From: Candidatus Kapaibacterium sp.
GTDB lineage: Bacteria; Bacteroidota; Ignavibacteria; Kapaibacteriales; NICIL-2
Length of the DNA stretch: 64,000 bases
Direction of reading: 5' to 3'
NCBI GenBank assembly: GCA_026003475.1
Contig: BPHJ01000001.1
Coordinates: 1,884,501-1,948,500 of the forward strand
Positions 1 to 9,280 of this stretch are shown one piece after another; the first letter of the stretch is position 1; every line of letters starts with the position of its first letter. Under the pieces are notes generated by a model that worked only from the letters and a program-made list of their open reading frames with translations, did no database searches and had not been told where the DNA came from. The translations under genes and the position numbers were made by a program.

Positions 1-516
1 TGGTTTGTCAACGTCCACACCGTGGACGAACCCTACCGGATGACCTACAACGTCGAGATTCTCGATCGCCTCCGCCGCTCTGCGCCGAGCGATATTGACG
101 TGGTGTATGTTCGGTTCAACCTTGGTTTCCGCATCGAGCCGCGCTTGAACATCATGTTCCGCCATGTTGTCGAGGACATGGTACGCCGCAAAGAAATTGA
201 TATCGCCAGTCGCTATCGGTCCCTGGAGCGACTCAACCAGACTGGCGACTTTCGGTTCGTCATCTTTCAGCGGTTTTTGTCCTACGACAATGAACTTCCT
301 CCCCGCGAGCGGCTGGTGTTGAATGCCTACTACTTCTTGTCGCAACGCTTGGCTGCCAGCGCCGATGAGTACTACGGGCTCGACACAAGCAATGTTGTCA
401 TCGAAAAGGTGCCGCTGGTGGTCATGCCGCCTCGTCGCTTGCCGCTTGTGCGCGAAGACGATACCCTGACAGGAACCGAGCGCCGCGTTGAGTCATTGAC
501 GACGGAGGAATCGTGA
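1..516 (+). CDS. kup: KUP-family potassium uptake protein, C-terminal part (5' end outside window)
   Basis: The open frame runs in from the left edge, so the ATG/GTG codons inside it are not the true start; 171 residues are visible. They match the cytoplasmic C-terminal domain of Bacteroidota-type Kup potassium transporters: a TVDEPYRMTYNV strand, a RFNLGFRIEPRLN segment, the MFRHVVEDMV helix, a GDFRFV strand and the tail segment YGLDTSNVVIEKVPL. The family imports K+ with protons across the inner membrane; the transmembrane part lies outside the window. The stop codon overlaps the GTG start of murI by 4 bases (GTGA), suggesting co-transcription. The identity rests on recognition of the family pattern and is fairly secure despite truncation. 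Confidence 0.85.
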   Translation, partial: WFVNVHTVDEPYRMTYNVEILDRLRRSAPSDIDVVYVRFNLGFRIEPRLNIMFRHVVEDMVRRKEIDIASRYRSLERLNQTGDFRFVIFQRFLSYDNELPPRERLVLNAYYFLSQRLAASADEYYGLDTSNVVIEKVPLVVMPPRRLPLVREDDTLTGTERRVESLTTEES

Positions 517-1337
517 GCGAGCGTCTGCGGATTGGGGTATTCGATTCTGGTATCGGTGGGCTCAGTGTCCTGCGGCACTTGGTAGCGGTATTGCCACACC
601 TGCACTACCTTTACGTCGGGGATACAGCTCGCGTCCCGTATGGGAACAAGTCTGCCGACACGATCGCGCTCTATGCAGCGCAGAGCGCAGCATTCTTGCG
701 CAACCGCGGTGTGGATATGGTCGTGGTTGCTTGCAACACTGTTTCCGCTACGTCGCTGCCTGTCGTCGAAGCAGTTGCCCAAGTTCCGGTCGTTGGGATG
801 ATCGAGCCAGCAGTCCGGGCAGCGCTGGAAGCAACCAGAACCAACCGCATCGGCGTCATTGGTACGCGCGCAACAATCGAGAGTCAAGCCTACGAGCTGG
901 CGCTCTATGCCCATAGCCGACGCGAGGGTCTGGCGGTCTTCTCGCATGCGTGCCCGTTGCTGGTCGCGCTGGCCGAGGAAGGATGGTTGGCACATCCAGC
1001 CACCTACGCCATTGTTGAGGAATATCTCCGTCCCCTTCTGGAGGCAGCAGTGGACACTCTCGTTCTTGGCTGCACGCATTTCCCGTTGCTGGCAGAGGTG
1101 TTCGAACAGGTTGCGCCGCTCCACTTGATTGACCCCGGCTACTGGGCAGCACGCCAGGTGCAGCAGATCCTCGGTATCCCCAACAGCGAACACCCGCTCC
1201 GGCATGCCCCACATATCGAGTATTTCGTGACTGACATCAGCAGCAACTTTGCAGCGGTTGCGCGGCAATTTTTGGGCTTCGAAGCATATCCCCTGCACCG
1301 CATCACTCTGGACCACCTTGTTCCATCCACACTCTAA
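513..1337 (+). CDS. murI: Glutamate racemase
   Basis: 274 residues, usual length for the family. It interconverts L- and D-glutamate for peptidoglycan precursor synthesis in the cytoplasm. Both catalytic cysteines are visible: Cys74 in VVACNTVSAT and Cys187 in LGCTHFPLL. The N-terminal FDSGIGGLSVL motif and the DTARVPYGNKS segment are also characteristic. The start is GTG, overlapping the stop of the upstream Kup gene, so translation is probably coupled. The next gene, an SDR oxidoreductase, begins 6 bases after the stop and is likely in the same transcript. Confidence 0.95.
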   Translation: MSERLRIGVFDSGIGGLSVLRHLVAVLPHLHYLYVGDTARVPYGNKSADTIALYAAQSAAFLRNRGVDMVVVACNTVSATSLPVVEAVAQVPVVGMIEPAVRAALEATRTNRIGVIGTRATIESQAYELALYAHSRREGLAVFSHACPLLVALAEEGWLAHPATYAIVEEYLRPLLEAAVDTLVLGCTHFPLLAEVFEQVAPLHLIDPGYWAARQVQQILGIPNSEHPLRHAPHIEYFVTDISSNFAAVARQFLGFEAYPLHRITLDHLVPSTL

Positions 1338-1343
1338 CCACCC

Positions 1344-2108
1344 ATGCAAATTGCGCAGTTCGAAGAAGGCCTCCACGGCCGAGTGGCACTGATTACAGGC
1401 GCTGCTGTTGGCAACGGACGCGCCTTCTGCGAGCGCTTAGCCGAGGAAGGCGCTGCCATTGCCATTGCCGACATCGCCGATGCAAGCGAGACCGTCGCTG
1501 CCGTCTCGAGCATTACCGACCGCGTGCGTGCCTACCAAGGCGACTTGACTATCCCCGAAACGGTCGAGCGCATTGTTGCTGCTGTTGCCCGCGACCTCGG
1601 GCGGATTGACGTGCTGGTCCATAACGTCGGCCTCTACGAAGAGGAGCCTTTCGACCTGCTGACATTCGAACAGTGGAAACGCATGCTCAGCGTATCGTTG
1701 GATTCACTGTTTTTGGTCACACACGCCGTGCTGCCACTGATGAAGCGGCAGAACTTTGGGCGCATCATCGCACTTAGTTCCGATACGGTGTGGCTGGGAA
1801 CGCCGTACCTTGTCCACTACGTCACCGCAAAAAGCGGCATCATCGGTTTTGTCCGTTCGCTGGCAGCAGAAATCGGCGGATACGGCATCACCATCAATGC
1901 AATCACGGTCGGACTGACCGCTACGCAAGACCCCACCGATCGCCCGATGAACCGTGCCCTGCTCAAGGACATTATCCCACCGCAGTGCATCCACCGTGCC
2001 GACGAACCCCACGACATCGCCAACGTGGTGGCATTCCTTGCAATGCCCGCCGCAAGTATCATCACCGGCCAAGCCATCAACGTGGACGGTGGCAGTGCCC
2101 GCCACTAA
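1344..2108 (+). CDS. SDR-family (FabG-like) NAD(P)-dependent oxidoreductase
   Basis: 254 residues, classical short-chain dehydrogenase size. The Rossmann nucleotide-binding motif TGAAVGNG sits near residues 18-25, the NNAG-type strand is HNVG near 93-96, and the catalytic residues are Ser145/146 (ALSSD), Tyr159 and Lys163 in YVTAK. The C-terminal GQAINVDGG motif is typical of the FabG branch. Substrate cannot be told from sequence; SDRs of this type act on 3-oxoacyl-ACP, sugars or alcohols. It follows murI by 6 bp, which suggests an operon but not a role in wall synthesis. About 110 bp separate it from the next gene. Confidence 0.85.
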   Translation: MQIAQFEEGLHGRVALITGAAVGNGRAFCERLAEEGAAIAIADIADASETVAAVSSITDRVRAYQGDLTIPETVERIVAAVARDLGRIDVLVHNVGLYEEEPFDLLTFEQWKRMLSVSLDSLFLVTHAVLPLMKRQNFGRIIALSSDTVWLGTPYLVHYVTAKSGIIGFVRSLAAEIGGYGITINAITVGLTATQDPTDRPMNRALLKDIIPPQCIHRADEPHDIANVVAFLAMPAASIITGQAINVDGGSARH

Positions 2109-2222
2109 ATCGGCGCCGGTAGTGTGCATCGTTGACGCTCGAGTAACAGTTCGGCAATACCGAGCTGACGTCTGTGCAGCAATTTTGCCCCTTGAGCACG
2201 TACAACCACCGAGAGCGGACAC

Positions 2223-4220
2223 ATGCAGCGTTGCATTGCCATCACAGTTGCGCTTGTTCTGCAGCTTGGGGCACAGGAGCTATCCCCTGTTGTGCATTGG
2301 GAACCGATTACCCGCCCCCACCCACTAGAAGTCACCGCAGACATCGACCCACGGCTTTGGCCATTCTACCATGGTGTTGCCAGCGGCGATCCACTCGAGG
2401 ATCGCGTCATTCTCTGGACCCGCGTTAGTCCGCCGGCTCTCGACACTACCGTAACTGTTGACTGGGTTATTGCGCTCGACACAGGGCTCACCCAGATCGT
2501 CCGGCGGGGAAGTGTCCAGACCTCGTCCTACCGCGACTTTACCGTCAAAGTTGACGCCGACAGTTTGGAAGCAGATCGAACCTACTACTACGCCTTCCGC
2601 GCTCTGGGGAAATGGTCGTTGATTGGGCGCACCAAAACTGCACCACGAGGGCAGTACTCCCATGCACGGTTTGCCGTCGTCTCCTGCAGCGACTATACCG
2701 CTGGCTACTTCAACGCCTACGAGCATATCGCACAGCAGAACGATCTCGATGCTGTCATTCATTTGGGCGACTACATCTACGAATACGCCGCCGACACTAC
2801 GCAGCCATGGGTGCGCAATGCAGAGCGAATTCCCTGGCCCAATATCGAACTGCTCACGTTGAGTGATTACCGATCACGCTACGCGGTGTATCGGCTCGAT
2901 CCTCAGCTCCGCCGCCTGCATCAGCAGCATCCCGTAATTGCCGTTTGGGATGACCACGAAGTTGCCAACGACGCCTATGCCGACGGTGCCGAAAACCATC
3001 AACCCTCCGAAGGCGATTACCACGAACGTAAGCGCGCTGCTCTGCGCGCCTACTACGAGTGGATGCCCGTCCGGGAGCAACGGCACCTGTACCGCGCGTT
3101 CTCGTTCGGGGACCTTGTGCGATTGCTGATGCTCGACACCCGACACGAAGCACGCAACAAACAAGTGCGCAACGTCGGCTCGCAAGCAACACCAGCATCG
3201 CTCGACTCCCTCAACGACCCCAATCGCACTATCCTCGGCACCGAACAGTACGAATGGCTGACGGCAAACATCACGCAGAGCAGCGCCACCTGGACACTGT
3301 TGGGTAATCAGGTGATGTTTAGTCCCGTTGCGCCGCTTCCGATTGATACTGCACAGCTTTCTGCTATCGGACGTTTGCTACTGCCCGTTGCTGTGCCGCT
3401 CATCGAGCAGCGCTTTACCACCGATTCCTGGAACAATTACCCAGCAGAACAGCACCGACTCATTGGGGTTCTCGGCAGCAGCACGAACAATGTCGTCGTC
3501 CTAACGGGCGACTTCCACAGCTCGTTTGCTTTCAACGTCACCGGGGCACCCAACCAGCAACAGCCCAGCGTTGCCGTCGAAGCGCTGACGCCGAGCGTGT
3601 CGTCGAGAAACTTCGACGAAATTCTCCGCGCTGCACAGCTTCCGGCGGCATTGTCCCAGGAGCTGCTGGCAGCGCTCGACAGCACCTTGTGGAAAAACAA
3701 TGCACACCTTCGCTTGCTCGACCTAACCAAGCATGGATACGTGCTGGTGGATGTTCTCCCCGAGCGTGTACAAGCCGAATGGTATCTCAGCGAGGATGTC
3801 TTGAACCAATCTCCTTCCCTTGAACTTGTCAGCGCGCTGCAGACGCTTCGCGGTCAGCGACGATGGGAGCCAGCACAAACAGTCCCCGCACCCAACAAGA
3901 CACAGCAGGCACTCCCCGCACCGGCAGATCCACCGGACCTGCCCACAAGCGTCGAGGATCGTCGGCTTGTGGCATTGGCACTCTATCCCCAGCCAGCAGC
4001 AACAATGCTCACCGCAAGCTTCTACTGCCCGAGCGTTGACCCTGTCGAGCTCATCATCAGTGATTACCAAGGGCACACAGTCGGAACAATGCGCATCCAT
4101 CCCCGAGAGCGCGGCGTGCATACCGTTGCGGTGGACATCGCCAGTTTGAGTGCCGGTATGTACCTGCTCCAGCTTCGAAGTGCCGGACGAATCGAGGTCG
4201 AACGATTTGTCAAGCTCTAA
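2223..4220 (+). CDS. PhoD-family alkaline phosphatase/phosphodiesterase with T9SS-type C-terminal tail
   Basis: 665 residues. A short hydrophobic N-terminus (residues 1-18) looks like a signal peptide. A PhoD-type N-terminal beta domain follows (GVASGDPLEDRVILWTR near 51-67), then the metallophosphatase core: VVSCSDY (152-158), HLGDYIYEY with Asp183, VWDDHEVAND, and TGDFHSS. PhoD enzymes hydrolyse phosphodiesters and monoesters outside the cell using Fe and Ca. The last ~75 residues (LALYPQPAATMLTASF up to the final VERFVKL) have the beta-sandwich pattern of type IX secretion sorting domains, so the protein is probably exported across the outer membrane. Its 3' end converges on nuoL. Confidence 0.85.
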   Translation: MQRCIAITVALVLQLGAQELSPVVHWEPITRPHPLEVTADIDPRLWPFYHGVASGDPLEDRVILWTRVSPPALDTTVTVDWVIALDTGLTQIVRRGSVQTSSYRDFTVKVDADSLEADRTYYYAFRALGKWSLIGRTKTAPRGQYSHARFAVVSCSDYTAGYFNAYEHIAQQNDLDAVIHLGDYIYEYAADTTQPWVRNAERIPWPNIELLTLSDYRSRYAVYRLDPQLRRLHQQHPVIAVWDDHEVANDAYADGAENHQPSEGDYHERKRAALRAYYEWMPVREQRHLYRAFSFGDLVRLLMLDTRHEARNKQVRNVGSQATPASLDSLNDPNRTILGTEQYEWLTANITQSSATWTLLGNQVMFSPVAPLPIDTAQLSAIGRLLLPVAVPLIEQRFTTDSWNNYPAEQHRLIGVLGSSTNNVVVLTGDFHSSFAFNVTGAPNQQQPSVAVEALTPSVSSRNFDEILRAAQLPAALSQELLAALDSTLWKNNAHLRLLDLTKHGYVLVDVLPERVQAEWYLSEDVLNQSPSLELVSALQTLRGQRRWEPAQTVPAPNKTQQALPAPADPPDLPTSVEDRRLVALALYPQPAATMLTASFYCPSVDPVELIISDYQGHTVGTMRIHPRERGVHTVAVDIASLSAGMYLLQLRSAGRIEVERFVKL

Positions 4221-4273
4221 CTGAGCTGCCTTCCATCGGCGGCAGTGGCAGGCCGCTTCGGATACTGTGTTCG

Positions 4274-4290
4274 CCAGAGAAGAGCTCTGG
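4274..4290. terminator. Short hairpin between convergent PhoD and nuoL genes
   Basis: CCAGAG/CTCTGG 6-bp stem with a 5-base loop lies directly beside the nuoL stop codon in the 70-bp gap between two converging genes. No T-run follows on either strand, so it may be a weak or factor-dependent terminator only. Confidence 0.25.
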
Positions 4291-6249
4291 TTAGTGCCCG
4301 TTTGCCAGATACCATACAATCGCCAAGATACCCGCCATCATCAGGACGGCGTAACTCTGGGCGTATCCGGTTTGCAGTCGGCGCACCAATTCCCCGATGC
4401 GACCGACCAAGCGCGCGACGCCGTTGACGGCTCCATCAACAATGGCAACATCGGTAATGCGCCAGAGCACTCGCACCGACAGGCGGTAAATCGGATCAAC
4501 CACCACGGCATAGTAAAACTCGTCGAGGAAATACTTACGCCAGAGGACGCGGTACAGCCAGGCAAAACGCTCGGCAAGCTGTGCCGGGCGTGCAGACTGG
4601 CGCCGATAGAACGCCGTTGCCAGAGCAATCCCTGTCAGCGCTACGCCCAACGATACCGCCATGAGCACATATTCGAGCGTGTGCGATGCATGCTCGGCGT
4701 GCTGCTGCGTGATGAGCGCATGGCTGGCAGCAAAGATTGGATCGAGCCACTGCTCGAGCAGGTGCGGCACAGCACCACCACTCAGTGCTGCCGGAATACC
4801 AAGCATCCCTCCAATGGCCGAGAGTATCGCCAGCACCACCAGCGGAACGGTCATCACTGCCGGCGATTCGTGCGGTGGGTGGTGTCGGTCATACCGTTCG
4901 GTGTTGTGGAAGACCAGGTAATAGAGCCGAAACATGTAGAACGCCGTACAGAACGCTGCCGCCACACCCAGAGCCCAGAGCCAGGGTCCGCCGTGGAGAT
5001 ATGCGTTCCAGAGAATTTCATCCTTCGAGAAAAAGCCACTCAACGGGAAGATACCAGCAATGGCAAGCGCTCCTACCAGGAACGTCCAGTGTGTTCGTGG
5101 CAGAAGCCGTGCTAAGCCGCCCATGCGCTGAATGTCTTGCTCATGGTGGAGTGCATGAATCACCGACCCAGCACCCAAGAACAACAGCGCCTTGAAAAAG
5201 GCATGCGTCATCACATGGAAAACCCCCGCAGTGAACGCGCCCACTCCCAGCGCAGTGAACATGAACCCCAACTGCGAAACCGTCGAATAGGCGAGCACCT
5301 TCTTGATGTCGTTTTGAACCAATCCAATCGTGGCGGCAAACACTGCGGTGGCGATCCCAATTGCTGTCACAACCGCCATTGCATCCGGCGATGCAGCAAA
5401 CAGGACGTTCATCCGCGAGACCAGAAAGATGCCGCTGGTTACCATCGTCGCAGCGTGAATCAGCGCCGATACGGGCGTTGGACCCGCCATTGCATCCGGC
5501 AACCACACCGCCAAGGGTATTTGTGCCGATTTACCGGTGCATCCCAGAACCAGCCCCAGCGCAATCAGCGTCACCACGTGTGGCGGAATCACCGTCCCTT
5601 GCAGCACCGCGCCGGCGATGTCCTCGTAGCGGAGTGTTCCGGTGTAGAGAATCAGCAGGAACATTGCCACCAACATCCCAAAATCCCCGATGCGGTTGAC
5701 CACGAATGCCTTCATCGCTGCATCACCGGTCCATCGAATCCGCACGCCTTCGAAGTGCTGATCCCACCAAAAGCCGATCAGAAGGTATGAGGCAAGCCCA
5801 ACCCCTTCCCATCCGAGAAAGGTCACCAGCAGATTATCGCCCAATACCAAATTGAGCATCATGAAGATGAACAAATTCAGGTAGGCAAAGAACCGCGCAA
5901 ACGAACGGTCGCCGTGCATGTAGCCGATCGCGTACACGTGAATGAGAAACCCAACACCGGTAACGATCAGCACAAACAGCAAGGAGAGCTGATCGAGTCG
6001 CCAGGCAAGCTCAGCGCTGAACTGGCCAGCAGTAATCCACGAGTAGAGCCGCAGCACAAGGGTACGCTCTTGAGCCGGACGCGCCAGCATCTGCAGCAAA
6101 AGCCATACGGCAACTGCAAAGCTTGCACCGACCGCACCCGATGCAATCGCACCGATGGTGCGTTCTGATCCCAGACGCTTGCCACCAAGCCCAACGATCA
6201 GAAATCCTGCCAGCGGCAGCAGAACAATCAACGCAATCAGTTCAGCCAT
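4291..6249 (-). CDS. nuoL: NADH-quinone oxidoreductase subunit L (proton-pumping membrane subunit)
   Basis: 652 residues, the normal NuoL length. NuoL is the distal antiporter-like subunit of respiratory complex I in the inner membrane. Visible hallmarks are multiple hydrophobic helices, FLGWEGVGLASYLLIGFWW, the WLPDAMAGPTPVSALIHAAT signature of the Mrp/NuoL antiporter family, and the long C-terminal lateral region ending in further membrane segments. A GAGGA ribosome site precedes the ATG closely. Unusually, no nuoK, nuoM or nuoN is adjacent: upstream is a glutamine amidotransferase and downstream a convergent phosphatase gene. It could serve the main complex I encoded elsewhere or be an extra copy; the sequence alone cannot decide. 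Confidence 0.93.
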   Translation of the reverse strand: MAELIALIVLLPLAGFLIVGLGGKRLGSERTIGAIASGAVGASFAVAVWLLLQMLARPAQERTLVLRLYSWITAGQFSAELAWRLDQLSLLFVLIVTGVGFLIHVYAIGYMHGDRSFARFFAYLNLFIFMMLNLVLGDNLLVTFLGWEGVGLASYLLIGFWWDQHFEGVRIRWTGDAAMKAFVVNRIGDFGMLVAMFLLILYTGTLRYEDIAGAVLQGTVIPPHVVTLIALGLVLGCTGKSAQIPLAVWLPDAMAGPTPVSALIHAATMVTSGIFLVSRMNVLFAASPDAMAVVTAIGIATAVFAATIGLVQNDIKKVLAYSTVSQLGFMFTALGVGAFTAGVFHVMTHAFFKALLFLGAGSVIHALHHEQDIQRMGGLARLLPRTHWTFLVGALAIAGIFPLSGFFSKDEILWNAYLHGGPWLWALGVAAAFCTAFYMFRLYYLVFHNTERYDRHHPPHESPAVMTVPLVVLAILSAIGGMLGIPAALSGGAVPHLLEQWLDPIFAASHALITQQHAEHASHTLEYVLMAVSLGVALTGIALATAFYRRQSARPAQLAERFAWLYRVLWRKYFLDEFYYAVVVDPIYRLSVRVLWRITDVAIVDGAVNGVARLVGRIGELVRRLQTGYAQSYAVLMMAGILAIVWYLANGH

Positions 6250-6318
6250 TGTCCTCGCAGAAGTTGGTGATGGTATGATGCTGATGCAGTACGTGTGCCG
6301 AGATGAACGTGCGCAGAC

Positions 6319-7236
6319 TCATTCGGCAACTTCATCGTGTTCGTAATCGAAAAACGTTCGCTCGAATGGCAGCTCGACCGATTCGAAACGGATGCGAAGC
6401 GTTTCGTCCACGATCATCATGGCATTTCGCTCGACCTTGATCCAATCGGTTCGCCGTGCGGTGATGGGTTCCGAGGCAATGAGCACCATAACCGGGCGTT
6501 TGCCGTCGGGCATGGGCTCGACCACACACCCATCCACCTCGCTGTTGTAACGCCGCCCGAGTGCGTAGTAGAGCGATGCAGGCTGCACGTCGGGATTGCT
6601 CGTATAGCGCAGCGCCACGATGCTCGTGCCATTGGTGAGCGCTACGTTCAGGTACGAATGCTCCCGCACACCCGCTTCGATAAGCAGCGTGCTCAAATCA
6701 TCGAGTGCGCGGTGGAGCGCATAGACCATATCGCTGCAACTGATGTCCCCCCACGGATCCTCGATATGGTTGAGCACCAACCCAAAGAAGTGTTCCGAAT
6801 CGGTCGAGCCTAAAATGGCATCGTAGGCGGTGTCGTTGAGGGTGCGCAACAGTTTGCGCCGTACCTGGCGGAATCCGCCAATCATGCCGTTGTGCATGAA
6901 CATCAGTTTGCCGCACATGAACGGATGGGAGTTGACCTCCTCGACCGGAAAGCCGGGCGTTGCCGCACGGATATGCGCAAACAGCAGCGGTGAATAGATC
7001 TTTCGCGCCAGATTCCGCAGGTTTGCATCGCTCCAGGCTGGCTTGATCGAACGGAAGACACACGGCTCGCTATCGAGTTCGGGTACGTACCACCCGACCC
7101 CGAAGCCATCGCCGTTGACCGCCACCGACATTTCGCCAGCATTGACACTTTGAGCAACCACCAGCGAGTTCCGCGGCTTGTAGAGAAGGTCGTGCGCCAC
7201 AATCGGCGGACCGCTGTATGCAACGAATCGGCACAT
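6319..7236 (-). CDS. Class II glutamine amidotransferase (YafJ/EgtC-like)
   Basis: 305 residues beginning Met-Cys, so the nucleophile Cys becomes N-terminal after methionine removal, as in Ntn-type class II glutamine amidotransferases. Other family marks are GDGFGVGWY (residues ~43-51), the FAHIRAATPG stretch that binds glutamine, and the NSHPF...MFMHNGMIGGF segment. The family includes YafJ and EgtC (hercynine pathway), but no ergothioneine genes are nearby, so the reaction is undefined. An AGGA ribosome site lies 5-6 bases before the ATG. It precedes nuoL on the same strand with a 69-bp gap. A divergent S9 peptidase lies upstream. Confidence 0.85.
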   Translation of the reverse strand: MCRFVAYSGPPIVAHDLLYKPRNSLVVAQSVNAGEMSVAVNGDGFGVGWYVPELDSEPCVFRSIKPAWSDANLRNLARKIYSPLLFAHIRAATPGFPVEEVNSHPFMCGKLMFMHNGMIGGFRQVRRKLLRTLNDTAYDAILGSTDSEHFFGLVLNHIEDPWGDISCSDMVYALHRALDDLSTLLIEAGVREHSYLNVALTNGTSIVALRYTSNPDVQPASLYYALGRRYNSEVDGCVVEPMPDGKRPVMVLIASEPITARRTDWIKVERNAMMIVDETLRIRFESVELPFERTFFDYEHDEVAE

Positions 7237-7261
7237 ACGTCCTGCTTCACGAAAAGTATGC

Positions 7262-7335
7262 CGAAAATACGAACTACCCCTACCGATAGCAGCAGACCGT
7301 GGATGCAGACCAACTGCTGCTGTCGTCTATATTTG
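7262..7335. promoter_or_regulatory. Candidate divergent promoter -7 elements (amidotransferase / S9 peptidase)
   Basis: In the 178-bp divergent gap, TATATTTG (7328-7335, plus) fits the Bacteroidota -7 consensus TAnnTTTG about 80 bases before the peptidase ATG. On the minus strand TATTTTCG (7269-7262) fits with one mismatch, about 26 bases before the amidotransferase ATG. Clear -33 TTTG boxes are lacking for both, so confidence is low. Confidence 0.33.
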
Positions 7336-7414
7336 CGCGCTTGGGTGCGCCGGCAATCCTCTCTGCTGGCGTCCATCCGGCAGCATTCAACACCAACTAT
7401 GCTCCCAGCAGGCG

Positions 7415-9280
7415 ATGGCAATTCGCTGTATTCCCGTCGAGGAATTTTTTCGCAATCCGTGCATTAGCCAGGTTCGCATCGCCCCCGACGGCAAGCACGT
7501 GGCCTGGCTTGCTCCAAACAACGGACAACTCAACGTTTGGCTCTACGACCCAGCCAGCGGTACCGGTCGCTTCCTCACCGACGAACGGCAGCGCAGCATC
7601 CAAGCCTTGGCGTGGGCAAATTCCCATACGATTGCATTCCTGCGCGACACCGCCGGCGACGAGAATTACCAGCTCTACCTGCTCGATATTGACTCGACCG
7701 CTCCACCGCGCCGTTGCACTCCTGCCGACGGAGTGCGGGCAGGTATTCTGAACACCTTGCCGCATGACGAACGCCGCATCCTGATCACCCACAATGGCCG
7801 CAAGCGCGAGCTGTTCGATGTCTATGCCCTCGACCTTGCCAGCGGCGACCTTGAGTGCATCGCCGAAAATCCCGGCGGTGTGACCGGCTGGCTCGCCGAC
7901 GATGAGGGCACGATCCGAATCGCAATCCGCACCGACGGTGCTAACACCACGTTGCTCTACCGCGATCGGGATAGCGAACCCTTCCGCGAATTGATCACAA
8001 CTAACTTCCGCACAACGCTTGTCCCACTCCGCATGGCACCCGATGGGCGGCGATTCTACGTGCTCTCGAACCGTGGACGCGATACTGCCGCGGTGTACGT
8101 GTTCGACCCAACGACACTCCACGAAGAAGAGCTCATCGCTGCAAGCGATACCTACGACATGGACGGCATCCTCTACTCACTCAAGGATCGGCGACCGATC
8201 GCGGCAAGTATGGTTTCGTGGAAGCACGAATACATCTTTCTCCACCCCGATTGGCAGGCACTCTGGGAACGCGCCAATGAGCACATCACCTCCGAGTTGG
8301 GCAATGCGCTTGTGGTCCAGTTGACCGATTGGTCGCTCGACCACGAATGGATCGTGCTCAGCGCATACGGCGACGTGCAACCACCTGTGTACTACCTTCT
8401 GCACGCCCCGACGGGCTCGCTCCACCACCTCGGCAGTGCCATGCCACACCTTGCAGCCGATGAGCTGGCGCACCAGCAGCCGATCCACTACCGCAGCCGC
8501 GACGGATTGCTCATTCGCGGATACCTGACCGTCCCGCGCCAGAGCACCAAGCCACTGCCCTTGATTGTCCTGCCCCATGGCGGTCCGTGGGTACGCGATG
8601 TGTGGGGATTCAATCCGGCTGTGCAACTGTTTGCCAACCGTGGGTACGGAGTGCTCCAAGTCAACTACCGGGGTTCGACAGGCTATGGACGTCGGTTTTG
8701 GGAAGCTTCCTTCAAACAGTGGGGACGCGCTATGCAGGACGACCTCACCGACGGCGTCCGATGGCTTATTGCCAACGGCGTTGCTGATCCCGAGCGCATC
8801 GGCATCGTTGGGGGTAGCTACGGTGGCTATGCCGTGCTTGCAGGGCTTGCCTTTACGCCCGAGCTGTATCGCTGCGGCGTGGACATTGTCGGAGTGTCGA
8901 ACCTGATCACTTTCCGAAAAACCATTCCACCTTACTGGACACCGCTCAACCAAATGCTCGACGAGATGATCGGGAACGTCGAGACTGAAGAAGAACTGCT
9001 GCACCAGGTATCACCGGTCTTCCATGCCGACCGCATTCGCGCACCGTTACTGGTTTTCCAGGGCGCCAACGACCCACGCGTCAACAAAGCTGAATCCGAT
9101 CAAATCGTCGAAGCTCTTCGCGCGCGCGGCGTCCCCGTCGAGTACTACGTCCGCGACGACGAAGGCCATGGTTTCCTCGACGAGCGAAATCGCACCTGGA
9201 TGTATGGCATCATCGAACGCTTTTTGGCAACACACCTTGGCGGACGTACCTGCAATGGAACTGACGACTACGCTCAGTGA
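7415..9280 (+). CDS. S9-family prolyl oligopeptidase (acylaminoacyl peptidase-like)
   Basis: 621 residues. The N-terminal ~380 residues carry repeated beta-strand blades (SQVRIAPDGKHVAWL, MAPDGRRFYVLS) typical of the TolB/S9 beta-propeller; the C-terminal alpha/beta hydrolase domain has the catalytic triad Ser468 (GGSYGGYA), Asp553 (GANDPRVN) and His585 (EGHGF). S9 peptidases cleave short peptides. No signal peptide is evident, suggesting a cytoplasmic enzyme. Its last 26 bases overlap the start of the sirtuin gene in another frame, implying translational coupling of the two. The start was chosen because the propeller signature begins within ten residues of it. Confidence 0.9.
   Translation: MAIRCIPVEEFFRNPCISQVRIAPDGKHVAWLAPNNGQLNVWLYDPASGTGRFLTDERQRSIQALAWANSHTIAFLRDTAGDENYQLYLLDIDSTAPPRRCTPADGVRAGILNTLPHDERRILITHNGRKRELFDVYALDLASGDLECIAENPGGVTGWLADDEGTIRIAIRTDGANTTLLYRDRDSEPFRELITTNFRTTLVPLRMAPDGRRFYVLSNRGRDTAAVYVFDPTTLHEEELIAASDTYDMDGILYSLKDRRPIAASMVSWKHEYIFLHPDWQALWERANEHITSELGNALVVQLTDWSLDHEWIVLSAYGDVQPPVYYLLHAPTGSLHHLGSAMPHLAADELAHQQPIHYRSRDGLLIRGYLTVPRQSTKPLPLIVLPHGGPWVRDVWGFNPAVQLFANRGYGVLQVNYRGSTGYGRRFWEASFKQWGRAMQDDLTDGVRWLIANGVADPERIGIVGGSYGGYAVLAGLAFTPELYRCGVDIVGVSNLITFRKTIPPYWTPLNQMLDEMIGNVETEEELLHQVSPVFHADRIRAPLLVFQGANDPRVNKAESDQIVEALRARGVPVEYYVRDDEGHGFLDERNRTWMYGIIERFLATHLGGRTCNGTDDYAQ

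Noticed and set aside
372..1376. 334-codon minus-strand frame across murI
   Set aside because: It lies antisense to a clear murI with catalytic cysteines and has no recognisable domain; GC-rich codon shadow.
7299..7751. 150-codon frame upstream of and over the S9 peptidase start
   Set aside because: Overlaps the conserved beta-propeller start of the peptidase in another phase and has no motif.
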